The notes under the pieces were generated by a model. It was not told the DNA's origin. It saw nothing but the letters and a program-made list of their open reading frames with translations, and did not search any database. DNA of 64,000 bases, taken from assembly GCA_028293745.1 (NCBI GenBank), contig JAQGOF010000004.1, positions 16,548 through 80,547 of the forward strand. The letters run 5' to 3'. Positions within the stretch are counted from its first letter, which is position 1. The number at the start of each line of letters is the position of its first letter. Of the stretch, positions 17,613 to 25,404 are shown in pieces. Origin of the DNA: Gammaproteobacteria bacterium (GTDB lineage Bacteria > Pseudomonadota > Gammaproteobacteria > Steroidobacterales > Steroidobacteraceae). The translations under genes and the position numbers were made by a program.

Positions 17613-19689
17613 TATACAGCTTGTCGCCGGGCTGGACGTTGAACGCCTTGTACCAGGCGTCCATGTTGGGTAACGGCCCGTTTACACGGAAGTATGCGGG
17701 GCTGTGCACGTCAGACATGACGAGCTCCCGCAGCGCTCCCTCGCGGTACTTGGCGCGCCACACCTGGGCCCATGACAGAAAGAAGCGCTGATCCCCGGTC
17801 AACCCACCGATGAGCGGCGCAGGCTGGCCCTGCAACGAGAGCTGGTAGGCGTGATAGGCCATGTTGAGGCCGCCCAGATCGCCGATGTTCTCACCGATCG
17901 TGTTGGCCCCGTTGACCTTCAACCCCGGTAGTGCCTCGAATGCCGAGAACTGATCCACGAGCCGCGTGACCCGGCCCTTGAACACGTCGGCATCCTTCTG
18001 CGTCCACCAATCCTTGAGACTGCCGTCGGGTCCGAACTTGCGCCCCTGGTCATCGAAGCCGTGGCCGATCTCGTGGCCGATCACGGCCCCAATCGCCCCG
18101 TAGTTCACGGCTGGATCGGCATTGGGATCGAAGAACGGCGGCTGCAGGATGGCGGCGGGGAACACGATCTCGTTGTTGAGCGGGTTGTAGTAGGCATTGA
18201 TTTCCTGCGGCGTCATCTGCCACTCGTCGCGATCGACCGGCTTGTCGAGCCGCGCAACCTGGTAACGCCAGTGCCACAAGGCGGCGCGCCGGGCGTTGCC
18301 CACGGGATCGGTACGCCGCACCTCGAGCCCGGAGTAATCCTTCCACCGGTCCGGGTAGCCGATCTTCGGAGTGAAGGTCGCGAGCTTCTCGTGTGCGCGT
18401 GACTTCGTATCCGCAGTCATCCAATCCAACTCGTCGATGCGCTCGCTCAGCGCGGCGCGCAGGTTGCCAACCAACTCCTGCATTTTCGCCTTGGAGTCGG
18501 CCGGAAAGTACTTCGCAACGTACAGCTGGCCAACCTGCTCGCCGAGCGAATCGTTCACTTCGCCAACCGCGCGCTTCCAGCGTTCGCGCTGCTGCGGCTG
18601 GCCGCGAAGCGTGCGTCCGTAGAAGTCGAAACGCGCATCATCGAAGCGCTTCGGCAGGTACGGCGCATGGTCGCTCAGGTAGTGGAAAGTCAGGTACGCC
18701 TTCAGTGTGGGCAGCGGCGTGCGGTTCAACAGCGCCGCGAGGTCCTTGATGGCCGTGAGCTCGCCCAGGATCAGATCCTGCCGGGAGCCGATCTCGGAAG
18801 CATCCAGAAACGCCTGCCAGGCAAAGCCCGGAGCGTAGGCCACGAGCTGCGCCTTGGTGCGCGGATTGTAGGTTGCATCCACGTCGCGGCGCTTCTCGAT
18901 CGGCCACTGCAACTTTGCAGCCTCCGTCTCGAATGCCATGATGTCGCGCGCCTTGGCGGGTACGTCCGGCACTCCGCCCAGTGTCAACATCTGCTCGATG
19001 TACTGCGTGTACTTGGCGCGGAACTCCTTGAGCTTCGGGTCATCCTTCAGGTAGTAGTCGCGGTCCGGCAGCCCGAGGTGCGACTGCGTGATCACCACCG
19101 AATACTGGTCCGGGTTCTTCAGATCCGGCGGCAGGTCCAGATCAAACAGCGAGGTGAACCCCGCTGAGCCGAACAGAGTTGCAATGTCCTGCTTCGAGTT
19201 CGCAGCCGAAATGCGCTTCAGGTCATCCTGCACCGGCGCAAGCCCGTTCGACTCGATGGCCGCCTCGTCCATGAAGGCTGCGTAATAATCGCCGATCTTC
19301 TGCGCCGGGCTGCCGGGAGCGGGCTGGTCCGACGCATGCGTCGGACCGGCCGCGGACTCGATGATCTCGCGCACGCGCGTCTTCGACAGCTCATCCAACT
19401 GGTTGAACACATCGAAACGCGACCGGTCCGGCGGAATCTCGAATTTGTCGTACCAGGTGCCGCTGGCATAGGCGAAGAAATCGTCCCCGGGCCTGACCTG
19501 CGGCTTCCCCGCGCCAAGGTCCAGGCCGAAATCACCGATGGAGGCCTTGGGCCCCGGCGGGGGAGCGGGAACGGGAGTGGACGGCGGAGCAACGGCGGCC
19601 AACGGCTTCTCCTGGACTGGCTTGGATGTGCAGGCGGCTGCCAGAAGCACCGCTGCAATCCCGACGATAGTCGTCGAACTGACCCTCAT
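17581..19689 (-). CDS. M13-family zinc metallopeptidase, lipoprotein (PepO/neprilysin-like)
   Basis: A 702-residue exported peptidase. The start is placed at MRVSSTTIVG, with GGAGGG ten bases upstream, giving a lipoprotein signal ending LLAAAC. VIGHEIGHGFDDQG carries the zinc-binding HExxH at residues 539-543, and GENIGDLGG supplies the third ligand and the conserved Asp. NAYYNPLNNEIVFPA is the substrate-binding NxxxxxF/A region. M13 enzymes cut oligopeptides below about 40 residues; here it would act in the periplasm or at the cell surface. Length and motifs are complete. The 3' end overlaps the GGDEF-EAL gene. Confidence 0.93.
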   Translation of the reverse strand: MRVSSTTIVGIAAVLLAAACTSKPVQEKPLAAVAPPSTPVPAPPPGPKASIGDFGLDLGAGKPQVRPGDDFFAYASGTWYDKFEIPPDRSRFDVFNQLDELSKTRVREIIESAAGPTHASDQPAPGSPAQKIGDYYAAFMDEAAIESNGLAPVQDDLKRISAANSKQDIATLFGSAGFTSLFDLDLPPDLKNPDQYSVVITQSHLGLPDRDYYLKDDPKLKEFRAKYTQYIEQMLTLGGVPDVPAKARDIMAFETEAAKLQWPIEKRRDVDATYNPRTKAQLVAYAPGFAWQAFLDASEIGSRQDLILGELTAIKDLAALLNRTPLPTLKAYLTFHYLSDHAPYLPKRFDDARFDFYGRTLRGQPQQRERWKRAVGEVNDSLGEQVGQLYVAKYFPADSKAKMQELVGNLRAALSERIDELDWMTADTKSRAHEKLATFTPKIGYPDRWKDYSGLEVRRTDPVGNARRAALWHWRYQVARLDKPVDRDEWQMTPQEINAYYNPLNNEIVFPAAILQPPFFDPNADPAVNYGAIGAVIGHEIGHGFDDQGRKFGPDGSLKDWWTQKDADVFKGRVTRLVDQFSAFEALPGLKVNGANTIGENIGDLGGLNMAYHAYQLSLQGQPAPLIGGLTGDQRFFLSWAQVWRAKYREGALRELVMSDVHSPAYFRVNGPLPNMDAWYKAFNVQPGDKLYINPADRVSIW

Positions 19690-19787
19690 GATAGAAAAAA
19701 CCCTCCAAAATGTTCGTAGGCGGGAAGCTGAATCAGACGTTTGTCTGTCCGGGTACCGGGTTCGTTCCGTCGTGGGCACACATCTGT

Positions 19788-20354
19788 TCATCGAGTGGGG
19801 CGCCAGTATTGGACGAACTTGCGCCAGTCGGGCCGGGGCAGCGAGCCTGGTCCGTCCTCCTCCGTTCCCATGTACAGGAAGCCGACGATGGCATCTTTCG
19901 ATTCGAGGCCCAGCGCCGTCTTCACGTGCTCGTCGTATGCAGCACCGCCAGTCTTCCAGACACCGTTGAAGCCAAGCGCCAGGGCAGCATGCAACATGTT
20001 TTGTGCCGCAGCCCCTGCGGACAGAATCTGCTCGATCGCAGGGATTTTTCCATCGGGCGTGACGATGGCCGCGACTGCGACGATGAGCGGAGCACGGAAT
20101 GCCTTGAGCCGCTCACGTTCCAGGGCTTCATCGGAGACCGAACCTTTTGTCCGGCGCAGATGATCCGCCAGCAGCTCGCCGAACTGCGCACGATCTTCGC
20201 TCTTGATCACTACGAACCGCCACGGCCGCAGTCTTCCATGGTCGGGAGCGCGGGTAGCGCTCTTCAGTATGAGCTCCAGCGCGGCATCGTCCGGCGCAGG
20301 CTCCTTCAATGCTCGCGCGGAATAACGCCGCAGCAGGGCTTCGATCGCTTGCAT
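19788..20354 (-). CDS. Nitroreductase family protein (YdjA-like)
   Basis: A 188-residue flavoprotein. RRYSARALKEPAP is the N-terminal FMN phosphate-binding motif, APDHGRLRPWRFVVI the second FMN contact, and SAGAAAQNMLHAALALGFNGVWKTGG the dimer-interface helix and active-site loop, all close to YdjA. Such minimal nitroreductases use NAD(P)H to reduce nitro or quinone-like compounds in the cytoplasm. It reads divergently from egtB. The physiological substrate is not predictable. Confidence 0.9.
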   Translation of the reverse strand: MQAIEALLRRYSARALKEPAPDDAALELILKSATRAPDHGRLRPWRFVVIKSEDRAQFGELLADHLRRTKGSVSDEALERERLKAFRAPLIVAVAAIVTPDGKIPAIEQILSAGAAAQNMLHAALALGFNGVWKTGGAAYDEHVKTALGLESKDAIVGFLYMGTEEDGPGSLPRPDWRKFVQYWRPTR

Positions 20355-20457
20355 GAAGATCAGTACCTTCTTTTGGGAGAGGGAAGTGCGGGGTATTGTC
20401 GCGCAGAATCATGCCTTGCTCCCAGTTGATGGCATGCAGCTTGCGGACCGGATTTCC

Positions 20458-21684
20458 ATGATTCAAGACAACCGCTTCCGCCTCGTGCGTGCCGCCACAC
20501 TGGCACTGTCCGAGCCCCTGTCTCCAGAAGACTACGTCGTGCAGTCAATGCCCGATGCGAGCCCCACGAAATGGCACCTGGCGCATACGACCTGGTTTTT
20601 CGAGGAGTTCGTCCTGCAGCACGCGGTGCCGGGCTACAAATTCCACGACGATCAGTTTCGGTACCTGTTCAATTCGTATTACAACACCGTAGGGCCGATG
20701 CACAGCCGCCCTCATCGCGGGCTCCTGTCGCGACCGACAGTCGAACAGGTGCTGGCCTACCGCGCTCGCATCGATGAGCGCATGAAGGTGCTGCTACAAC
20801 GCGAGGATCTTTCACCTGAGATCCTGGACGTCATCACTCTCGGGCTGAATCACGAGCAACAGCATCAGGAGCTGCTGCTCACGGACCTGAAGCATCTTTT
20901 CTCGTGCAATCCGCTGTTGCCGGCGTATGTGCGTGAGAGCGCGACGCCTTTGCGCAGCTCGCCCGCTTTGTCCTTCAAGTCTTTCGACGGCGGGCTCATT
21001 GAGATCGGCCACGAGGGAGATGAATTCAGCTTCGATAACGAGCGGCCCCGGCATCGCACGTACACCACTGCATTTCATCTCGCGAATCGCGCGATCACGA
21101 ACGGCGAATACCTCGAATTCGTGCGCGCCGGAGGCTACGAGAATCCCGTGCACTGGCTCTCTGATGGGTGGGCAACCGTACAACGCGAAGGCTGGAAGCG
21201 TCCGATCTATTGGTCCGCGTCCCTGGACGCGGAGTTCACGCTGACTGGCCTTCGAGGATTGAACCCGCACTCGCCTGTTTGCCACCTGAGCTACTACGAA
21301 GCCGATGCCTTCGCCCACTGGGCCGGTGCGCGACTCCCCTCGGAAGCCGAGTGGGAACTGGCCGCGAATGAGGCGCCAGTACGCGGCAATTTCGTCGAAA
21401 ATCGCCGCTGGCACCCGGAACCGGCGTCTTCAGACAATTCCTTGCTCCAGATGTTCGGGGACGTGTGGGAATGGACTCAATCAGCCTACGCGCCTTATCC
21501 CGGCTTCAAGCCGGCCAAGGGCGCTCTTGGCGAGTACAACGGCAAGTTCATGGTGAATCAGCTCGTGCTGCGGGGCGGCTCCTGCGCGACACCGGCCAGT
21601 CACATCCGCGCCAGCTACCGGAACTTCTTCAGCCCCGCCGCCCGGTGGCAGTTCACCGGCCTGCGGCTCGCCCGAGACGTTTAA
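20458..21684 (+). CDS. egtB: EgtB-like hercynine oxygenase (ergothioneine biosynthesis)
   Basis: A 408-residue protein with an N-terminal DinB-like domain and a C-terminal FGE-sulfatase domain. MPDASPTKWHLAHTTWFFE supplies the first iron-binding His and LNHEQQHQELLL the two others (HxxxH). The C-terminal half shows RLPSEAEWE, DVWEWT and VLRGGSC, hallmarks of the formylglycine-enzyme fold. EgtB joins hercynine to gamma-glutamylcysteine or cysteine using oxygen. No EgtD methyltransferase gene is next to it. The chosen ATG fits family N-termini; an ATG at 20434 is also possible. Confidence 0.88.
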   Translation: MIQDNRFRLVRAATLALSEPLSPEDYVVQSMPDASPTKWHLAHTTWFFEEFVLQHAVPGYKFHDDQFRYLFNSYYNTVGPMHSRPHRGLLSRPTVEQVLAYRARIDERMKVLLQREDLSPEILDVITLGLNHEQQHQELLLTDLKHLFSCNPLLPAYVRESATPLRSSPALSFKSFDGGLIEIGHEGDEFSFDNERPRHRTYTTAFHLANRAITNGEYLEFVRAGGYENPVHWLSDGWATVQREGWKRPIYWSASLDAEFTLTGLRGLNPHSPVCHLSYYEADAFAHWAGARLPSEAEWELAANEAPVRGNFVENRRWHPEPASSDNSLLQMFGDVWEWTQSAYAPYPGFKPAKGALGEYNGKFMVNQLVLRGGSCATPASHIRASYRNFFSPAARWQFTGLRLARDV

Positions 21685-21721
21685 CGGGACAGCCCAGGTG
21701 CAGCCGGAGTAAAGTGCCCGC

Positions 21722-22267
21722 GTGGACTCAGGTACATTGCGGGAAATCAGAGAATCGATTCGCACGATCGCGGACTATCCAAGGCCCGGCGTGCAGTTTC
21801 GCGATATCACGACCTTGCTCGGGAACGCGCGCACCTTCCGCCGCGTAGTGGACGAGCTGGTCGAGCCTTGGACCGTCGCCAAGGTCAACCGCGTCGCGGG
21901 TATCGAAGCGCGCGGTTTCATTCTGGGCGGCGCCGTGGCGCACCAGCTCGCAGCCGGTTTCGTGCCGATCCGCAAGAAGGGCAAGCTTCCTCATACCACC
22001 GTGCGGGTCGCCTACTCGCTTGAGTACGGCCTGGACGAGATGGAGATGCACGAAGATGCTGTCTCCCGCGGCGAGCGCATCATCCTGGTGGATGACCTCG
22101 TAGCCACGGGTGGCACGGCCGAAGCCGCCGTCAAGTTACTGCGCAAACTGGGCGCCGAAATTCTAGGAGCCTGCTTCGTCATCAACCTGCCGGAGCTGGG
22201 TGGGGCGGCGAGACTCGAGGCACTCGGCGTGCCGGTCAGAACTCTCGTCTCCTTCGATGGTCAGTAG
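21722..22267 (+). CDS. apt: Adenine phosphoribosyltransferase
   Basis: A 181-residue type I phosphoribosyltransferase. [15 protein letters not shown] is the N-terminal APRT signature, [11 protein letters not shown] the substrate loop and [16 protein letters not shown] the PRPP-binding motif. The enzyme salvages adenine to AMP in the cytoplasm. The start is a GTG 37 bp after egtB with GGAG twelve bases upstream; no ATG lies nearby. It is probably co-transcribed with egtB by proximity. Confidence 0.95.
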   Translation: MDSGTLREIRESIRTIADYPRPGVQFRDITTLLGNARTFRRVVDELVEPWTVAKVNRVAGIEARGFILGGAVAHQLAAGFVPIRKKGKLPHTTVRVAYSLEYGLDEMEMHEDAVSRGERIILVDDLVATGGTAEAAVKLLRKLGAEILGACFVINLPELGGAARLEALGVPVRTLVSFDGQ

Positions 22268-22327
22268 TTTTTCCGTCATAATGCGCACGCCTTTTGCGAA
22301 CCTCTTATCCTCTTTCGGAGACCTTCG

Positions 22328-22510
22328 ATGTTCAAGCAAGTCGTCCCCGTTCTTAGTCTGATCCTGCTCGCAGGCCCGGTGTTCGCTGCTGACACCACGC
22401 CCCCGGCGGACACGTCAGCTTCTGCGCCGGCAGGCAAGAGCACAAAGAAGCACCACGCCAAGAAGCACCACAAAGCCGCTACCGGCACTGATGCGGCCGC
22501 GCCCAAGTAA
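22328..22510 (+). CDS. Small exported Lys/His-rich protein
   Basis: A 60-residue protein with a signal peptide (residues 1-20, ending VFA) and a mature part of Ala, Pro, Thr, then a basic patch KSTKKHHAKKHHKA. The start has GGAG ten bases upstream and a strong terminator follows the stop. Similar short His/Lys-rich periplasmic proteins are common in proteobacteria and may bind metal or nucleic acid, but the role is not known. Confidence 0.7.
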   Translation: MFKQVVPVLSLILLAGPVFAADTTPPADTSASAPAGKSTKKHHAKKHHKAATGTDAAAPK

Positions 22511-22564
22511 GACCGTTCGAGCAAGACAACACTAGCATTTCGTAACAGCGAAAACTTATGTTGA

Positions 22565-22594
22565 AGAGGCCCGCCTCCCGGCGGGTCTCTTTGT
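22565..22594 (+). terminator. Intrinsic terminator after the small Lys/His-rich gene
   Basis: Arms AGAGGCCCGCC and GGCGGGTCTCT pair over 11 positions (one G-U) around a TCCC loop and are followed by TTTGT. It is well placed about 55 bp after the stop. Confidence 0.85.
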
Positions 22595-22727
22595 CGGCCC
22601 TCTCCTACATCCGAAGGCCGCGACCCTGCAACACATGCAGGGGTTTCAACTGACGTCAGCGGACTTTCTGCTACGGTACCTTGCGTCCAAGCTCCTCTTT
22701 TCCAAATGTCCGAGTATGGAGTTGACC

Positions 22728-22937
22728 ATGAAGATGATTGTGGCTGTCCCCTTTGCTCTGCTCACAGTCGGCATGCTGGGCTGTTCCCAGCATGCGAGCA
22801 CCGCTCCGGTGGTGGAACGTCCCGCCCCGGCCGCGAGCGACACAAACACTTTCGGCGAGAGCAAGGACAACGCCGCCGGCAGCGCCGCGAGCGCGCGTGC
22901 CGCGAACTACGGTGCAGAGTCGACGGCTCCCAAGTAA
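22728..22937 (+). CDS. Small lipoprotein
   Basis: A 69-residue protein with a lipoprotein signal (AVPFALLTVGMLGC) and a short polar Ala/Ser-rich mature part without recognisable domain. The ATG is preferred because GGAG lies seven bases upstream; an ATG four codons earlier is in frame. A short perfect hairpin (CCCTGCA-ACACA-TGCAGGG) sits about 80 bp upstream. It lies between two other small envelope-type genes. Function unknown. Confidence 0.6.
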   Translation: MKMIVAVPFALLTVGMLGCSQHASTAPVVERPAPAASDTNTFGESKDNAAGSAASARAANYGAESTAPK

Positions 22938-22989
22938 ACTTCAGGCAACGTTGTAGGAGGATTCCGACAAGCTTTTCGGACCTTTGCTC

Positions 22990-23036
22990 GAACCGGGTAG
23001 CGCTGCGGCGGCTGGCCGACGCAGCCTACCCGGTTC
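22990..23036. repeat. Long inverted repeat between small lipoprotein and DUF883 genes
   Basis: GAACCGGGTAG at 22990-23000 pairs exactly with CTACCCGGTTC at 23026-23036. Inside it GCTGCG at 23002-23007 pairs with CGCAGC at 23020-23025, giving a 17-bp stem with one bulged C and a 12-base loop. No U-run follows on the plus strand, so it is either a factor-independent terminator of poor quality or a structured RNA. Confidence 0.7.
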
Positions 23037-23071
23037 ACGCTGACACTCCATCCGTGACCGTCGATACGAAC

Positions 23072-23140
23072 ATGACGATTCGCGACCTGTCATCCCTGCT
23101 GGCCCTGGTTCTGGGCATGCTGCTGGTACTCGCAGCCTGA
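23072..23140 (+). CDS. Possible 22-residue hydrophobic peptide
   Basis: A very short frame, MTIRDLSSLLALVLGMLLVLAA, predicts one membrane helix. A GTG six codons upstream could also start it. There is no clear ribosome site. It stands between the long inverted repeat and the DUF883 gene. Such short frames arise easily by chance, so this is tentative. Confidence 0.25.
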   Translation: MTIRDLSSLLALVLGMLLVLAA

Positions 23141-23181
23141 CCGGGCGGCTGAGCGGGCACGTTAGACCGTAGGAGGCGGAT

Positions 23182-23505
23182 ATGCTGGAGCGCACAGCTG
23201 CGCAGAGCGCAGCCCTGGCCGAGGAACTCCGCAATGTCGTACGGCAGGCAGAGAAGCTCCTCATTGCGCTCGGCGAAGACCGTGAAGAGGCCCTGGTGGA
23301 GCTTCGTCAGCACGTCACTGTTGCGGTCGCCGAAGCCAAGAAGCGCCTGGCGGACTTCGAAGAGCAAGCCCGGCGCTTCAAGGACACCGCCGGAGCGGCC
23401 ATGGACGTGTACGTGCGGGAAAACCCCTGGACGGCGGTAGGTATCGGCGCGGCATTCGGATTGCTTCTGGGCGCCTGGCTCGCCTCTGAAGGCGGCAGTG
23501 AGTAA
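23182..23505 (+). CDS. DUF883 (YqjD/ElaB) family inner-membrane protein
   Basis: A 107-residue protein with a long amphipathic helix (residues 5-75) followed by the motif VRENPWTAVGIGAAFGLLLGAWLA, the C-terminal membrane anchor that defines DUF883. ElaB and YqjD are stationary-phase proteins that bind ribosomes at the inner membrane. AGGAGG precedes the start. The stop codon overlaps the GTG start of the histidine kinase by 8 bp, which ties its expression to the kinase. Confidence 0.88.
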   Translation: MLERTAAQSAALAEELRNVVRQAEKLLIALGEDREEALVELRQHVTVAVAEAKKRLADFEEQARRFKDTAGAAMDVYVRENPWTAVGIGAAFGLLLGAWLASEGGSE

Positions 23506-24184
23506 GGTCGTGGAAGATCGGACGCGGGAGCTGTCCGCGCTTTCCAACCATCTGCAGGCTTTGTCAGAACGGGAGAAGTCGGAGCTTGCGCGCAAGCTGC
23601 ACGATGAGCTCGGCGGCCTGTTGACCGCGGCCAAGATGGACCTGTCATGGCTGCAGTCGCGCCTTGAGGGTGCGGCCATCCAGGAGCGCCTGGCGCAGCT
23701 GGGTAGCGTTCTTGACGAAGCCATGGATTTGAAACGTAGTGTGGTCGAGGCGCTGCGTCCCTCGCTGCTCGATCATTTCGGCCTGCCCACGGCCCTGCGT
23801 GCCTACGTCGAGTCCACCTGTGCCAAGGCGGGTCTGGCCTCGCAGATCGTGATCGAGCATGCGTGCGAGTCAATGTCGAAAGACACCACCATCGCGCTGT
23901 TTCGTGTAGTGCAGGAAGGCCTGTCCAACATCATCCGCCATGCACAGGCGAAGACGGTGAAGTTGGAATTGATCGGCGACGACGGCCACTGCATCGTGAC
24001 ACTGACCGACGACGGGCACGGCTTCGATGCTCGCAGCCCGCAATTCCGCTGGTCGCACGGGCTGATGGGAATGCGCCAGCGCGCGGAAGCCCTCGGCGGG
24101 CGACTCGAAGTCGAGTCGCGGGTCGGCGCCGGCACGCGCGTGCGTGTGGAGATTCCCGTCGAGATTCCCGTCTCGCGTCAGTGA
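23498..24184 (+). CDS. Soluble NarL-type (HisKA_3) sensor histidine kinase without sensor domain
   Basis: A 228-residue kinase. The helical HisKA_3 domain carries the phospho-acceptor His35 in ARKLHDELGGLL; the HATPase domain follows with FRVVQEGLSNIIRHAQA (N box), DDGHGFD (G1) and HGLMGMRQRAEALGG. There is no membrane segment and no PAS or GAF domain, so input must come from a partner. It starts at a GTG inside the DUF883 stop. The convergent lone receiver and the LuxR-type regulator next to it are likely partners. The 3' end overlaps the receiver gene by 7 bp. Confidence 0.88.
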   Translation: MSKVVEDRTRELSALSNHLQALSEREKSELARKLHDELGGLLTAAKMDLSWLQSRLEGAAIQERLAQLGSVLDEAMDLKRSVVEALRPSLLDHFGLPTALRAYVESTCAKAGLASQIVIEHACESMSKDTTIALFRVVQEGLSNIIRHAQAKTVKLELIGDDGHCIVTLTDDGHGFDARSPQFRWSHGLMGMRQRAEALGGRLEVESRVGAGTRVRVEIPVEIPVSRQ

Positions 24185-24627
24185 CTCGAGTGTGGCGGCG
24201 TCCACTTGGAGTGTCCGTCCACCACCACGGCCTTGAGCAACGCGATGTCGCGCATCTTGTCCAAAAAATAATCGGCCCCGGCCGCGAAACAATGGTCCCG
24301 GACGAAGTCCGAAGCGTAGTTGGTGAGTACCACGACGAGCGGCTGCGCATCGGGTGGGTAAAGCTGACGGGCATGGCGGATCACAGCGACGCCGTTGCCT
24401 TCCGCAAGCTCGATGTCGACAACGAGCACGTCAAATGCCCCTTCCTGGAGGCGCATCACGGCTTCTGACTGAGTTGACGCCTGCGCAGCTACCTCGACCC
24501 GTCCAGGTTCTGACAGCAGATCTATCAGCCTGCGAGTGAGGACGGCGGAATCCTCGATGAGGAGAACTCTTCGCTGCGTGCCCGGGCTGCTGCGCATATC
24601 CGAGTGCTGCACTTCCGCAGTGCTCAT
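24178..24627 (-). CDS. Single-domain response regulator (CheY-like receiver)
   Basis: A 149-residue protein with a receiver domain only: acidic pocket Glu25-Asp26, phospho-acceptor Asp71 in DVLVVDIEL, and Lys124 in YFLDKM. The N-terminal 18 residues are disordered-looking and an ATG at residue 11 could be used. It starts 4 bp after the LuxR-type regulator stop, so the two form an operon. Without an output domain it may be a phosphate sink or a shuttle for the adjacent soluble kinase. Confidence 0.88.
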   Translation of the reverse strand: MSTAEVQHSDMRSSPGTQRRVLLIEDSAVLTRRLIDLLSEPGRVEVAAQASTQSEAVMRLQEGAFDVLVVDIELAEGNGVAVIRHARQLYPPDAQPLVVVLTNYASDFVRDHCFAAGADYFLDKMRDIALLKAVVVDGHSKWTPPHSSH

Positions 24628-24631
24628 CGCC

Positions 24632-25270
24632 CTACTGCAGGAGGTTGTTCTTGATGGCGTAATACGTGATGTCCGCGTTGGTTTTCATGCTCATCTTCTC
24701 CAGTATCCGGGTGCGGTAAGTGCTGACGGTCTTCACGCTCAGAAACAGCTTGGCTGCGATTTCCGAAACACTCTTACCTTCGGCGAGCTTGCAGAAGATC
24801 TGAAACTCGCGTTCCGACAACACGCTGTGCCGCGGCTCGCCGGGCGCACCCTGCATGCCGCTGACGAGCATCTCCGCCAACTCCGGACTCACATAGCGCC
24901 CGCCGCGCACCGCAGCTCGTATCGCCCTGCAGAGCTCGCCATCGTCAGCGGCTTTACTGACGAAGCCACTCGCTCCGGCGCGCAGCACGTTGAGGCCGTA
25001 CTGGTTCTCGGGGTAGGAGCTGAGTACGAGGGTGGCAACCGAGTCGTGATGAGCCTTGATCTGGCGCAGGACGTCCAGGCCGGACATGTCGGGGAGGGAC
25101 AAATCCAGCAACAGCACGTCGCATTCTGCGTTGCGCAGGAGCGCAAGGGCCTCCCGGCCCGACTTGGCCTCTCCGGCCCAAGCGAAGTCCGACTGGCTCT
25201 CGATGATCTGCTTCAGCCCGATTCGCACGAGCTGATGATCGTCTACGACTGCGACTCGTGTAGCGGGCAT
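24632..25270 (-). CDS. LuxR/NarL-family response regulator
   Basis: A 212-residue regulator. The receiver has Asp10-Asp11, phospho-acceptor Asp56 in LLLDLSLPDMSG and the SKAADDGEL end; the C-terminal HTH is LSEREFQIFCKLAEGKSVSEIA followed by FLSVKTVSTYRTRI. The overall form is close to UvrY/GacA-type regulators. It is the first gene of the operon with the lone receiver. The soluble HisKA_3 kinase converging on it is the obvious cognate kinase. The start at MPATRVAVV is set by the receiver fold. Confidence 0.93.
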   Translation of the reverse strand: MPATRVAVVDDHQLVRIGLKQIIESQSDFAWAGEAKSGREALALLRNAECDVLLLDLSLPDMSGLDVLRQIKAHHDSVATLVLSSYPENQYGLNVLRAGASGFVSKAADDGELCRAIRAAVRGGRYVSPELAEMLVSGMQGAPGEPRHSVLSEREFQIFCKLAEGKSVSEIAAKLFLSVKTVSTYRTRILEKMSMKTNADITYYAIKNNLLQ

Positions 25271-25404
25271 GGCAACCGTTTCTGCACTTCTGAGGACCAG
25301 AGTACGCCACCGTGCGCGCTCCGGACTAGCTGTCGCCTGTGGGAGCTGGAGAGACCCCCTCGGCAACCCGGCCCAATGTCTCGTAGGACTCGTCCGACAG
25401 AATA

